Below, in pieces: positions 44,423-53,086 of a stretch of DNA of 64,000 nt (its first letter is position 1; the number at the start of each line of letters is the position of its first letter). The translations under genes were made by a program, and so were the position numbers. This DNA is from an uncultured Paracoccaceae bacterium (lineage in GTDB: Bacteria > Pseudomonadota > Alphaproteobacteria > Rhodobacterales > Rhodobacteraceae): NCBI GenBank assembly GCA_947498985.1, contig CANMMF010000001.1:186001-250000 (forward strand), given 5' to 3'. The notes beneath the pieces were generated by a model. It ran no database searches, had not been told where the DNA came from, and was given only the letters and a program-made list of their open reading frames with translations.

Positions 44423-44459
44423 TGAATGCGTATTCAACAGTTATGAATAGGTATTCAAC
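44423..44459. promoter_or_regulatory. Tandem LacI-type operators in the divergent promoter gap
   Basis: TGAATGCGTATTCAAC at 44423-44438 and TGAATAGGTATTCAAC at 44444-44459 are 14 of 16 identical and start 21 bp apart, on one face of the helix. The first core TGAATGCGTATTCA is near-palindromic about a central CG, typical of LacI-family sites. The LacI gene is in the same operon. Confidence 0.7.
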
Positions 44460-44513
44460 GCACGAGCTGCGGTCAGGCGACCGCGACCTCGTCACATCAG
44501 GAAAGACCGTGTC

Positions 44514-45278
44514 ATGAGGAAAAACCCGTTGCGCCAGCGTCTTGTCGAGGGCTTGCCGCTCCTGAACGCATGGCTGTCGATTCCGTCCGGGTATGTCGCC
44601 GAAGGCGCCGGGCATCAGGGGTTTCACAGCGTCACGGTGGACCTTCAGCACGGCATGCTGGGCTTCGAGGCAGCGGTTGGCATGCTGCAGGCGATCTCGG
44701 CCACACCGGCCGCGCCGCTTGTGCGCGCCCCTTCGCAGGAACCCGAGGCGATCATGCATCTGCTGGATGCCGGGGCCTACGGGGTCATCTGCCCGATGAT
44801 CTCAACGGCCGAGGAGGCCGCGCGGCTGGTCGCGGCCTGCCGCTATCCGCCGGACGGGCGGCGCTCTTTCGGTCCGGCCCGCGGCAAGCTTTACGGTGGC
44901 GCGGATTACTTCGACGGGGCCAATGGCGAAATCCTTGTCATTCCGATGATCGAAACCGCGCGCGCCGTCGACAATCTGACCGAGATCCTGTCGGTGCCGG
45001 GCGTCGACATGATCTATGTCGGGCCCAACGATCTGGCTCTCGACCTCGGCGAAAAACCCGGCGCAGAAACCCATCCCGGCGCCACGCAGGACGCCATCAC
45101 CGACATCCTGGCCCGCGCCAAGGCCGCCCGAATACCCACGGGAATTTTCTGCGCCGACGGCAATCAGGCCCGCGCGCGTCTGGACGAAGGCTTCGACCTC
45201 GTCACCCCGGGCAATGATTTCAATCTGATGATGGCCGCGATGACGCATGCGCTGTCAGCATGCCGGGGCGATCCCTGA
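44514..45278 (+). CDS. HpcH/HpaI-family class II aldolase
   Basis: A 254-residue metal-dependent pyruvate aldolase. VTVDLQHGMLGFEAAVGMLQ holds the substrate His, GPARGKLYGG the Arg loop, IPMIETARAVDN the metal Glu, and YVGPNDLALDLG the metal Asp. Splits a 4-hydroxy-2-oxo acid to pyruvate and an aldehyde. Divergent from the sugar-type transporter under shared operators, so it probably acts on its product. Confidence 0.9.
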   Translation: MRKNPLRQRLVEGLPLLNAWLSIPSGYVAEGAGHQGFHSVTVDLQHGMLGFEAAVGMLQAISATPAAPLVRAPSQEPEAIMHLLDAGAYGVICPMISTAEEAARLVAACRYPPDGRRSFGPARGKLYGGADYFDGANGEILVIPMIETARAVDNLTEILSVPGVDMIYVGPNDLALDLGEKPGAETHPGATQDAITDILARAKAARIPTGIFCADGNQARARLDEGFDLVTPGNDFNLMMAAMTHALSACRGDP

Positions 45279-45357
45279 GGATCGGCGTCGGCCAGACCAG
45301 ACGCGGACAGGTCCTGCAGAGGCCAGTCAAGTGACGTTTTTGTACTGACGGGAACTG

Positions 45358-45375
45358 TGGTGCCCAGGAGAGGAC
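45358..45375. repeat. Left attachment-site core (attL/attR copy)
   Basis: The 18-bp sequence TGGTGCCCAGGAGAGGAC is identical to the 3' 18 nt of the tRNA-Leu gene at 62486-62503. It marks the far junction of the element. Confidence 0.9.
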
Positions 45376-45455
45376 ACCAAAACCATTTTTCTACAGATTC
45401 TTAGGCGATGAGCGTCGTAAAAAAATAGTAGCTGGGACGGCTGATGTAAAGAGAA

Positions 45456-45486
45456 ACGCCGCTGCGGCTGGTCCCCGCAACGGCGT
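45456..45486. terminator. Strong hairpin just inside the left junction
   Basis: ACGCCG-c-TGCGG-(7)-CCGCA-a-CGGCGT: an 11-bp stem with one internal mismatch, flanked by A/T-rich runs on both sides (AAAGAGAAA on the left, CAAAATTT on the right). Could stop transcription in either direction at the element's edge. Confidence 0.55.
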
Positions 45487-45582
45487 CAAAATTTGCCTTC
45501 GAAGCACTCAAGCTCCCGTCAAACCCTATCTCCATTCAGCATCTTCGTCACGGGAATTCGTCACCTTTTCGGCGGCGGTCCG

Positions 45583-46464
45583 ATGAGCCACAAAGCGACA
45601 AACTGGGCGATCCAGCAAAGAGGCCTTGATCCCGCGGCCAAGTTGGTTCTTTGGCACCTTTCCGACCGGCACAACTCAGACACAGGGCGATGCGATCCTT
45701 CGCAAGATCGACTTGCATACGACGCAGAATTGAGCCGCTCGAGCATCAATAGAAAGCTCCGTTGCCTCGAGGAAGCGGGGCTCATCAAACGCGTCCAAAG
45801 GCTCGATCCAAAGACTAAGAAGGTGCGCAGCACATCTTACCTTTTGGCGATGGATAACGACTTTTCCGCGCCCCATTCTGACACACGGAATGACCCAGCA
45901 AATCAAGCGAAACCCGTGTCCCAAAGTGACACACGGCCCGTGTGTCAAAAACAGGCCGAGCCGTGTGTCAAATCCTGCGAAAGCCGTGTGTCAAATTGGG
46001 ACACTAACCTTGTAAGGGAACCCTTAAGAGAACCTGTGTGTGGCGCAGAACCGCCAATAAGCCCCCAGATCGCTTTCGAGGAGTTTTGGCGGATCTACCC
46101 AAGGCCACGCGATGCTGAAGCCTCCGAGAAGGCGTTTCTCGATGCCATCGCTGCGGGCATCTCAGCCGAAGAGATAGTTGAGAGCGCCAAGGAATATGCT
46201 GATGAAAATGTCGGCAATGGACGCCAGTACATCGCTTACTCGGACAATTGGCTGAAGGATCAAAGGTGGTCGGAACCAAGACGCGAGGCCAAGCGAGCAG
46301 ATCCAAGCGCTGAAGATTGCTTTGAAGGGGCGGTGCGGCTTCATGCGAAGCGGATCCTTGAGGGCAGGAAGCCATTTGGATGCGAGGACAAGCACATCCA
46401 CAAGATGCTCGAGCTCGGACTGGTCAGCGCTGAACAGATACGAAGCGTTGGGGTATCGCTATGA
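45583..46464 (+). CDS. HTH-domain protein (phage replication/regulatory-type)
   Basis: A 293-residue protein with an N-terminal winged HTH of the HTH_36 type: AAKLVLWHLSDRHNSDTGRC then PSQDRLAYDAELSRSSINRK and LRCLEEAGLIKRVQRL (about 18-70). A low-complexity linker rich in Ser/Thr/Pro follows, then a C-terminal region IAFEEFWRIYPRPRDAEASE, a segment found in phage replication initiator-like proteins. ATG 45583 by HTH alignment. ATGA overlap with the next gene. Confidence 0.7.
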   Translation: MSHKATNWAIQQRGLDPAAKLVLWHLSDRHNSDTGRCDPSQDRLAYDAELSRSSINRKLRCLEEAGLIKRVQRLDPKTKKVRSTSYLLAMDNDFSAPHSDTRNDPANQAKPVSQSDTRPVCQKQAEPCVKSCESRVSNWDTNLVREPLREPVCGAEPPISPQIAFEEFWRIYPRPRDAEASEKAFLDAIAAGISAEEIVESAKEYADENVGNGRQYIAYSDNWLKDQRWSEPRREAKRADPSAEDCFEGAVRLHAKRILEGRKPFGCEDKHIHKMLELGLVSAEQIRSVGVSL

Positions 46465-46700
46465 CGCAGCAGGCGCCGATCAAGCGCTATCCGCCACTCG
46501 ATGCGTGGCGCTTCGACGCCATGACTAAAGGCCAAGAAAAGCTTTGGGGTCTTGGAAAGATCGCCGACTTCCTCGGGGTTTCCGAGAGCACTGCACGGCG
46601 GTGGGCGAACTGCGATGATGTCCCTATCTACAAGCCTGTCGGTCAGAACACATACTTCGCTCTTCGCAGCGAGCTCGATGCGTGGCTGAGGTCGAAGTGA
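46461..46700 (+). CDS. Small HTH DNA-binding protein
   Basis: A 79-residue protein with an HTH near 30-55: LGKIADFLGVSESTARRWAN, similar to MerR/excisionase-type motifs. Coupled by ATGA overlap to the upstream HTH protein. Plausible excisionase, regulator or packaging helper. Confidence 0.65.
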   Translation: MTQQAPIKRYPPLDAWRFDAMTKGQEKLWGLGKIADFLGVSESTARRWANCDDVPIYKPVGQNTYFALRSELDAWLRSK

Positions 46701-46873
46701 ACGTGCCGGGGGGTGGTCTCGAACTTTGTGGGCCTTCGGGGGACCGGCGCGGGGTAGCTCGCGCAACATTTGGCCGAATTGGGGTTTTTGGTGAAGCCAA
46801 TTCTCTGGATTTGACAGGATTTGGTAGGGTTTGGCAGCTAGTCGAGCACCGAATCGCCCGCCAATCTGGCGGC

Positions 46874-48076
46874 ATGTGGCCTTTCAAACAAAAAATCTCA
46901 GCCCAAACCAAGAGCCTCGCCGAGCCCGGTGACGATCTCTACGCAATGTTTGGCCTGGTGCCTTCGGCAACCACCGGCACGGTCATCACCCCGGAAACCG
47001 CTTTGCGCGTGCCCGCCGTGAGCTCGGCCATTCGGATCATCTCTGACGCCGTTGCCTCGCTGGATCTGGCAGTGAAGGAGGTCGGCGAAGACGGCACACT
47101 CACCGCAGCGCCCGAGCACCCCGTCGCCGCGCTGTTGCGCGGGTCTGCCAACGATTGGACCGACTGGTTTTCGCTGATCCGGGATCTGACCATCGACGCG
47201 CTCGGCTCAGATCGCGGGGGCATGGCATATGTCAATCGCGTGGGCGATGCGCGGATCGCGGAGATCATCCGGTACCGCCGCGGCGTGATCGATGTCCAGT
47301 TCGACCAGCTCACGGGCGAGCCGCGCTACACGATTGACAGCCGACCTGTTGCCGCCAGTGAAATCATCCATCTGCGGTGCCCATTCGGTCGATCCCCCAT
47401 CACCCTGGCTTGTGAAGCGATCGGCGTTGCGCAGGCGTTGGACAAGCACGCTGCAAAGCTCTTCGGACGTGGCGCGCGTCCATCCGGAGCACTGCTGTTC
47501 CCGAAGGGTATGGGCGAAGCGTCTGTCAAGGCTGCGCGGGCCGCATGGCGGGCCACGCACGAGGGCGACGACGCCAACGGTCAAACCGCGATCCTCTACG
47601 ATGGCGCGGAATTCAAACCCTTCACGTTCAACTCCACCGACGCGCAATTCCTCGAGAACCGCAAATTCCAGATCCTCGAGATTGCCCGCGTCTTTCGCGT
47701 CCCGCCGTCGATGCTCTTTGAGCACGACCGCGCCACGTGGTCGAACACCGAGCAGATGGGCCGCGAGTTTCTATCCTACACGCTCGAGCCTTGGCTGCGC
47801 GCGGCTGAGGGCGCGCTGAACCGAGCCCTGTTCACGGACGATGAACGCGGCCGCTACGTTCTGAAGTTTGATCGCGATGACCTGACTAGAGCGGATCTTT
47901 CGACACGGGCCACCGTGATCAACAGCCTGGTGGCGGGCCGCGTGATCAACCCGAACGAGGGCCGTGAATGGCTGGGCCTGCCGCCGCGGGACGGCGGGTC
48001 CGTGTTCGAAAACCCCAACATCACACCGGACGCCCCGACAACGCCGGCGCCAGAGGACACCCAAGATGCAGCTTGA
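46874..48076 (+). CDS. HK97-family phage portal protein
   Basis: A 400-residue portal, forming the ring that passes DNA into the capsid. MWPFKQKISAQTKSL opening, then PETALRVPAVSSAIRIISDA, the portal core with IIRYRRGVIDVQFDQLTGEP, and MLFEHDRATWSNTEQMGREF near the end (PF04860 type). The in-frame codons before 46874 have no family features, so I take ATG 46874 as the start. Confidence 0.92.
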   Translation: MWPFKQKISAQTKSLAEPGDDLYAMFGLVPSATTGTVITPETALRVPAVSSAIRIISDAVASLDLAVKEVGEDGTLTAAPEHPVAALLRGSANDWTDWFSLIRDLTIDALGSDRGGMAYVNRVGDARIAEIIRYRRGVIDVQFDQLTGEPRYTIDSRPVAASEIIHLRCPFGRSPITLACEAIGVAQALDKHAAKLFGRGARPSGALLFPKGMGEASVKAARAAWRATHEGDDANGQTAILYDGAEFKPFTFNSTDAQFLENRKFQILEIARVFRVPPSMLFEHDRATWSNTEQMGREFLSYTLEPWLRAAEGALNRALFTDDERGRYVLKFDRDDLTRADLSTRATVINSLVAGRVINPNEGREWLGLPPRDGGSVFENPNITPDAPTTPAPEDTQDAA

Positions 48077-48455
48077 CGACATCGTTGCATTCTCGGCCGA
48101 CCAGGACCGGGGCGCATGGTTCGAACTGGTCGATCCGATCACTGGTCAACCGATCCAGATCCGTCTGAAGGTCGCGGGGCCCGACAGCACGGTTCAGAAC
48201 CGCGCTCGGTTGCGCCTCGCCGACGATCTGGCGGACGTGGCCGATGCTGAAGGACGGGTCTCCGCGGAGGCGCGCGAGCGGTGCCGCATCGACAGCCTGG
48301 CCCGCTGCATTCTCGATTGGGAGTGTGCGGAAGGCGGTGAGCCGATTCCGATGTCGCATGGCAACGTGGTTCGGCTGCTCAAGGCAGGTCATTGGGTCCA
48401 GGCACAAGTTGATGCATTCGCCGCTGATCGGTCGCGCCACCGGAGCGTGCAGTGA
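48066..48455 (+). CDS. Phage protein between portal and protease, unknown function
   Basis: A 129-residue protein. QLDDIVAFSADQDRGAWFEL and GQPIQIRLKVAGPDSTVQNR are readable, but no family is recognised. Overlaps the portal stop by 11 nt and the protease start, so it is translated as part of the head module. Confidence 0.6.
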   Translation: MQLDDIVAFSADQDRGAWFELVDPITGQPIQIRLKVAGPDSTVQNRARLRLADDLADVADAEGRVSAEARERCRIDSLARCILDWECAEGGEPIPMSHGNVVRLLKAGHWVQAQVDAFAADRSRHRSVQ

Positions 48456-48961
48456 TGGATCGCGTCTACTTCGAAACCAAGCTCGCGATGTCTGACGAAG
48501 GCCGGATCGAGGGTTGGGCTTGGAAATATGCGCAGCCGGATCGCATCGGGGATGTGATCACCAAGGGCGCGTTTGCTGGCGCAGCACTGCCGCTGCCAAT
48601 GCTGTTTGGTCACGACATGAACGATCCGGTCGGCACATGGGATGCCGCAACCGATGCCGAGGACGGATTGAGCCTCAAGGGTCGCCTGCTGATCGAAGAG
48701 GTTGGGCGCGCGCGCGAAGTCTCCGCCCTGGTACGGTCGGGTGCCGTTCGTGGGATCTCGATCGGTTTCCGAACGAAGGCCGCGACCAAGCGCAAGGGCG
48801 GTGGTCGCACAATCACAGAACTCGAACTTCTCGAGGCCAGCCTCGTCACGGTGCCGATGCACCCAGGCGCGCGGGTGACCTCGGCGAAAACTGCGGTGCA
48901 GGCCCTTAGCCTTGCCGCATCCCTGCAACGCGCCACGGCGCAGCTCAAGAGGAAGACATGA
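48455..48961 (+). CDS. HK97-family prohead protease
   Basis: A 168-residue serine protease cleaving the capsid N-terminus and scaffold. The His53 of MLFGHDMNDPVGTWD and Ser102 of RGISIGFRTK match the HK97 protease pair. Start shares a base with the previous stop (TGATG). Confidence 0.93.
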   Translation: MDRVYFETKLAMSDEGRIEGWAWKYAQPDRIGDVITKGAFAGAALPLPMLFGHDMNDPVGTWDAATDAEDGLSLKGRLLIEEVGRAREVSALVRSGAVRGISIGFRTKAATKRKGGGRTITELELLEASLVTVPMHPGARVTSAKTAVQALSLAASLQRATAQLKRKT

Positions 48962-50127
48962 AACATTTGAGCAAGAATGCGCTGCTCGGCAGCACGTCCC
49001 TCACCTTCAAGGATGGTGGCGAAGACGATCCGGCGGACATCGTCACGAAGGCTCTGGAAGATCTTACGAAGACCGTCGATCAGCGGTTCGCGGATCTCGA
49101 GGAAAAAGCCGACACGACCAAGCTCTCCGAGCGGCTCGACAAGATCGAAGCCAAGGCAAACCGGGCCAAGGGTGACCTGGCCGAGGATGATGACGCTGCC
49201 GCAGAGGTCGAGAAAAAGGCCTTCGGCAACTACCTGCGACTCGGCGGAGCCATCTCCGAAGACGATCGCAAGGCGATGACCGTTGCCAGCGATGAGCAAG
49301 GCGGCTATCTGGCGCCCGCCGAAATGTCGACGGAATTCATTCGGGATCTGGTCGAGACCTCGCCGATCCGCACGGTCGCCAGCGTTCGCAGCATCGGCGC
49401 GCCGTCCGTGAAGTATCCCAAACGCACCGGTGTGACCAACGCCCAATGGGAGGGCGAGGCCGAGGAGTCCGAGGAGTCGAACGTCCCCTTTGGCCAGGTC
49501 GAAGTGACCGCGCGCAAACTGATGACGCATGTCGATGTTTCGAACGAGCTGCTTTCGGATAGCGGCGGCGCCGCTGAAGCCGAAGTCCGCCTCGCGCTTG
49601 CAGAGGATTTCGGCCAGAAGGAAGGTGTTGCGTTCGTGAACGGCACCGGCGCGGGACAGCCCGAAGGCCTCTTGGTCAATCCGGACATCGAAGAATTCGC
49701 GAATGGGGCGACCGGCGCGATTTCGGAGAGTGCGCTCGTCTCGATGATGTATGACCTGCCCGCCATGTACCGCAACGCCGGTACGTGGATGATGAACGGC
49801 ACCACGCTGGGCGTGCTTCGGACGCTGAGGGATGCAGATGGGCGGTTCCTCTGGCAGCCCAGCCTGCAAGCCGGTCAACCGGAAACTCTGCTTGGGCGGC
49901 CTGTCGTTGAAGCAGTCGACATGCCGGACATTGCAGAGAACGCCTTTCCGATCATCTACGGCGACTTCAACGGCTACCGGATCGTTGACCGGCTCGCGAT
50001 GTCGATCCTCGTGAACCCGTACCTGCTCGCCACCAAGGGTCTGACGCGTATCCACGCGACGCGCCGCGTGGGCGGACGGGTGATCCAGGCGGCCCGGTTC
50101 CGCAAACTCAAGATGGCCGTGAGCTAA
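48958..50127 (+). CDS. HK97-family major capsid protein
   Basis: A 389-residue capsid. The N-terminal ~100 residues are coiled-coil like (LEDLTKTVDQRFADLEEKAD), the scaffold part removed by the protease, followed by the mature start near SDEQGGYLAPAEMSTEFIRD. TGAGQPEGLL and AMYRNAGTWMMNGTTLGVLR are HK97-fold landmarks. Confidence 0.95.
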   Translation: MKHLSKNALLGSTSLTFKDGGEDDPADIVTKALEDLTKTVDQRFADLEEKADTTKLSERLDKIEAKANRAKGDLAEDDDAAAEVEKKAFGNYLRLGGAISEDDRKAMTVASDEQGGYLAPAEMSTEFIRDLVETSPIRTVASVRSIGAPSVKYPKRTGVTNAQWEGEAEESEESNVPFGQVEVTARKLMTHVDVSNELLSDSGGAAEAEVRLALAEDFGQKEGVAFVNGTGAGQPEGLLVNPDIEEFANGATGAISESALVSMMYDLPAMYRNAGTWMMNGTTLGVLRTLRDADGRFLWQPSLQAGQPETLLGRPVVEAVDMPDIAENAFPIIYGDFNGYRIVDRLAMSILVNPYLLATKGLTRIHATRRVGGRVIQAARFRKLKMAVS

Positions 50128-50137
50128 GGAGAGCACA

Positions 50138-50524
50138 ATGCGTACACTTCATTCGAATATTGGCGCCGTGGCGATGATCGCTCCGGTGGTCCACACCGGG
50201 AACAACACCGCGGGCGCGGTCGATCTTCTTGGCTTCGAGAGCGCCTGCCTCGTGGTGAATACCGGCGCCATCGACGGCGCTGGCGCGTTCAGCATCAAGC
50301 TTCAGGAAAGCGACGAGACGGCCGGCGGGACGTTCGCCGACGTGGCGACGGAACACCTGCAGGGCGATGTACCGTCGCCCCTTGAGGCCGACAGCGTCTA
50401 CCGGCTCGGCTACATCGGCAACAAGCGCTACCTGCGGTCCGTTCTGACGCGCGCGTCGGGTACCTCGATCGCCCTTGGCGCTGTGTTGGTGAAAGGTCAT
50501 CCGGCCGAGGCGCCGGTCGCCTGA
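50138..50524 (+). CDS. Phage virion-associated protein, unknown
   Basis: A 128-residue protein: VHTGNNTAGAVDLLGFESAC, then FSIKLQESDETAGGTFADVA and SGTSIALGAVLVKGHP. Glycine- and alanine-rich with beta-strand character, consistent with a decoration or head-fibre type protein placed right after the capsid. No family recognised. AAGGAGAG stands just upstream. Confidence 0.6.
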   Translation: MRTLHSNIGAVAMIAPVVHTGNNTAGAVDLLGFESACLVVNTGAIDGAGAFSIKLQESDETAGGTFADVATEHLQGDVPSPLEADSVYRLGYIGNKRYLRSVLTRASGTSIALGAVLVKGHPAEAPVA

Positions 50525-50697
50525 CATGAATTTGGGGCGCACCTCCATATTGAGGATCACGCGATTGATCCGACAACGGCAAGTCGACCTCCGCGCGTCC
50601 CAAATCAGGAAAGGCAAGCGGTCAAGGTAGGCGAAATCGCATCGGGAGGCGGTGCCTCGGCAGCGCCCCCCGACACATTCTGAAAAGGAGAAGGACC

Positions 50698-51006
50698 GTG
50701 GCACGAAACGCAGTTGTCGATCTGGTATTCGATCCCGCAACGGGCAAGTTCACCGCGGAACTGAGCGCCGGTGAGAACATCACGGGTGAGGTGCAATTTC
50801 AGAACCGGTGCTCAATGCCGGTCAAGGTCCAAGCACGACCTGATTCCACACCGCCGAGCCCGGCGGAATGGGGCGGCGCCATCCTGCTTTTTCCACGCTA
50901 TGGCGCGCGCGGCACGTTGCCCGACCTGTTCAAAGGCGTTGACAGCCCGGTTCGGCTGTTCGCGCAAAGCGATGGCCCCGCGCAAATGAGCATCCAGTAC
51001 CTCTGA
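50698..51006 (+). CDS. Phage protein, unknown
   Basis: A 102-residue protein (VVDLVFDPATGKFTAELSAG ... GGAILLFPRYGARGTLPDLF). GTG 50698 has AAAGGAG upstream. A 173-bp gap separates it from the previous gene. No family recognised; position suggests a head or head-tail component. Confidence 0.55.
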   Translation: MARNAVVDLVFDPATGKFTAELSAGENITGEVQFQNRCSMPVKVQARPDSTPPSPAEWGGAILLFPRYGARGTLPDLFKGVDSPVRLFAQSDGPAQMSIQYL

Positions 51007-51102
51007 TGCAGGCGCAACGTCATAGGTGGGCCTCCGCTCTGGATTGTCTCTTTCGGCGCCATCGTGGCCCTGCCCGTGAGAAAACCAGGGAGAGGAGCGA
51101 TC

Positions 51103-51456
51103 ATGGCCCGGAAACCTCCGAGAGTTTGTGGCTGCGGCAAGCTGGTTCCGTCGGGAACCCGCTGCGCTTGCCAGAAGAAGCGCGATGCAGAGCGCAAGGC
51201 ACGGTTCGACCAAAAGCGGCCGAACTCGAGCGCGCGTGGATACTCCGGCACTTGGGATCGCGCCAGAGAGGCGTTCCTGCGCACCTATCCATTCTGCCGA
51301 CGCTGTGGCGAACCGGCAAAGGTGGTCGACCACATCAAACCGCATCGCGGCAATTCCGATCTGTTCTGGGACAAGTCGAATTGGCAGCCGCTCTGCACAT
51401 CTTGTCATTCCGGCGCCAAGCAACGTGAGGAGCGGCGCAGCACAGAAGGAACCTGA
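51103..51456 (+). CDS. HNH endonuclease
   Basis: A 117-residue HNH nuclease. Zinc cysteines C..C (CGCGKL, CACQKK, CRRCGE) precede the core DHIKPHRGNSDLFWDKSNWQ and CTSCHS. Usually works with the terminase in cutting phage DNA. AGAGGAG before ATG 51103. Here it precedes the tail tube gene rather than the small terminase. Confidence 0.85.
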   Translation: MARKPPRVCGCGKLVPSGTRCACQKKRDAERKARFDQKRPNSSARGYSGTWDRAREAFLRTYPFCRRCGEPAKVVDHIKPHRGNSDLFWDKSNWQPLCTSCHSGAKQREERRSTEGT

Positions 51457-51459
51457 ACT

Positions 51460-51939
51460 ATGACCATTTTCGCAACCGCTGGCGCGAAACTCTTCATCGG
51501 CGGTGTTCTCGCCATGAAGTCCGATGACTTTGTCCTGACCGACTTCGACGGCCAGACCTGGGTCGAGGTCAAGGAACTCGAGAACCTGGGCACACTGGGC
51601 GATACCGCAAACGAGGTGACATTCGACGCGATCGGGGAGAACCGCACCAAGCGGCTCAAGGGCACACGGGTCGCCCCACCTATGGAGGTGATCGCAGGTA
51701 TCGACTACGCCGACGCTGGTCAGCTCGCCATCGCGGCCGCCGAGAAAACCAATGCGGATTACGCCTTCAAGGTGGTCTTTGATGATGCGCCGGCTGGCGG
51801 CACCCCGTCCGAGCGGTACTTCATCGCGAAGATTGGCAGCGCCAATGAAGCGTATGACGCCGCGAACGCGGTGATGAAGCTGAATGCCACCCTGTGGGTC
51901 AACTCCAACACCGTTCGCGTCAACGCGGCGGCGCCGTGA
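51460..51939 (+). CDS. Phage tail tube/major tail-type protein
   Basis: A 159-residue protein: TAGAKLFIGGVLAMKSDDFV, then TWVEVKELENLGTLGDTANE and VTFDAIGENRTKRLKGTRVA, then a C-terminal FDDAPAGGTPSERYFIAKIG. Beta-rich, typical of siphoviral major tail tube proteins. Two genes before the head-tail connectors in gene order. Confidence 0.7.
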   Translation: MTIFATAGAKLFIGGVLAMKSDDFVLTDFDGQTWVEVKELENLGTLGDTANEVTFDAIGENRTKRLKGTRVAPPMEVIAGIDYADAGQLAIAAAEKTNADYAFKVVFDDAPAGGTPSERYFIAKIGSANEAYDAANAVMKLNATLWVNSNTVRVNAAAP

Positions 51940-51948
51940 GGCTGACCC

Positions 51949-52266
51949 ATGGCAATTGCCACTCTCATCGAACTCAAGGACCAGCTCAGCTTTACCGGTG
52001 ATATTGGGTCGTATGACGACACGATGTTGCAGGCGAAGCTGGACGCCGCGCACAACCACGTGGAGCGGGTTTTGGGCTTCGGGATCGAGACCAGTTTCGG
52101 CGGAGACGGCCAGGAACCGGTCCCGCCGGTGCTCAAGGAGGCTGTGCTCATGCTCGCCGCCTGGTGGTACGAACAACGCGAGACCGCCTTGGTGGATGGC
52201 AGCGCGATTGAAGTTCCGTTCGGTGTCAGGGAAATCCTGAACGAATACCGGGAGTTCACGTTTTGA
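51949..52266 (+). CDS. Head-tail connector (gp6-like)
   Basis: A 105-residue protein: LIELKDQLSFTGDIGSYDDT then MLQAKLDAAHNHVERVLGFG, and the closing helix VREILNEYREFTF. The pattern matches HK97 gp6-like connectors. Overlaps the next gene by 4 nt. Confidence 0.8.
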   Translation: MAIATLIELKDQLSFTGDIGSYDDTMLQAKLDAAHNHVERVLGFGIETSFGGDGQEPVPPVLKEAVLMLAAWWYEQRETALVDGSAIEVPFGVREILNEYREFTF

Positions 52267-52667
52267 CCGATGGTGGCCTCTCCAAATTTCAGGCGCGTAT
52301 GAAGGCGATCCCGAAATCCGTGCGAAAAGCGGTGGAGCCCGCCTTGGCGCAGGGCGGGTATGAAATCGCCGAAGCGATGGAGGCGCTGGCCCCGGAGGAC
52401 AGCGGCGATCTCGTCACCTCGATCGCCGTCACTCTGCCCCGGCAGACCACGCCGCCCTATTCGCAGCCCGGCGGATCGTTTGTCGTTCCCGAGAACCAGG
52501 TGGCAATTACGGCTGGCAGCACCGATGTTCGCTACCCGCATCTGCAGGAGTACGGCACAAAGCATCATACGGCGCAGCCGTTCTTCTGGCCCGGTTTTCG
52601 ACTGGCGCGAAAGCGGGCAGAGAACCGCGTCAAGCGCGCGATCCGAAAAGCGATCAGGGAGGCCTGA
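52263..52667 (+). CDS. HK97-gp10-family tail completion/head-tail protein
   Basis: A 134-residue protein: LAPEDSGDLVTSIAVTLPRQ then YPHLQEYGTKHHTAQPFFWP, the hallmark EYGTxxxxxxPF motif of gp10-like proteins. Shares a base with the next start (TGATG). Confidence 0.85.
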   Translation: MTDGGLSKFQARMKAIPKSVRKAVEPALAQGGYEIAEAMEALAPEDSGDLVTSIAVTLPRQTTPPYSQPGGSFVVPENQVAITAGSTDVRYPHLQEYGTKHHTAQPFFWPGFRLARKRAENRVKRAIRKAIREA

Positions 52668-53086
52668 TGATGAGCCTGGACCTGACCGTACAGACTGCGA
52701 TCCGAGCTCGGCTGATCTCCGACGACGTCGTTCTGGCACTTGTGCCGGCAACGTCGATCCTCGATCGCAACAGTCTGCCCGCGCCAGATCCGAGCATCAT
52801 CATCGGCGAAGTGCAGGAAGTTGATCCGGGGACTTCGCTGTCGCGCAACCGCACCCGCATCTACCACACGATTCACGTCTGGAAGGTCGAGCCATCGCGC
52901 GAAGGGGTGAAGCGGATCATCGCCGCCGTTCGGGCCGCTCTTCGGTCCGGCCGCCTAGATCTCACTCCCGACTTCCACTGCGCCGATTTGCGGGTGTCTT
53001 CCTCCCGCACAATGTCAGATCCCGACGGCAAAACGTCTCACGGCGTGATGGTGGTTGATGTCTTGGTTCAGGACTTGAGCGCATGA
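52667..53086 (+). CDS. DUF3168-type tail completion protein
   Basis: A 139-residue protein: LTVQTAIRARLISDDVVLAL, then PAPDPSIIIGEVQEVDPGTS and FHCADLRVSSSRTMSDPDG. Order and length fit DUF3168 tail terminators. Overlaps the head-closure gene by 4 nt. Confidence 0.75.
   Translation: MMSLDLTVQTAIRARLISDDVVLALVPATSILDRNSLPAPDPSIIIGEVQEVDPGTSLSRNRTRIYHTIHVWKVEPSREGVKRIIAAVRAALRSGRLDLTPDFHCADLRVSSSRTMSDPDGKTSHGVMVVDVLVQDLSA

Noticed and set aside
46682-46873. N-terminal extension of the portal gene
   Set aside because: The portal family begins with MWPF at 46874; the extension has no features and overlaps the HTH gene.
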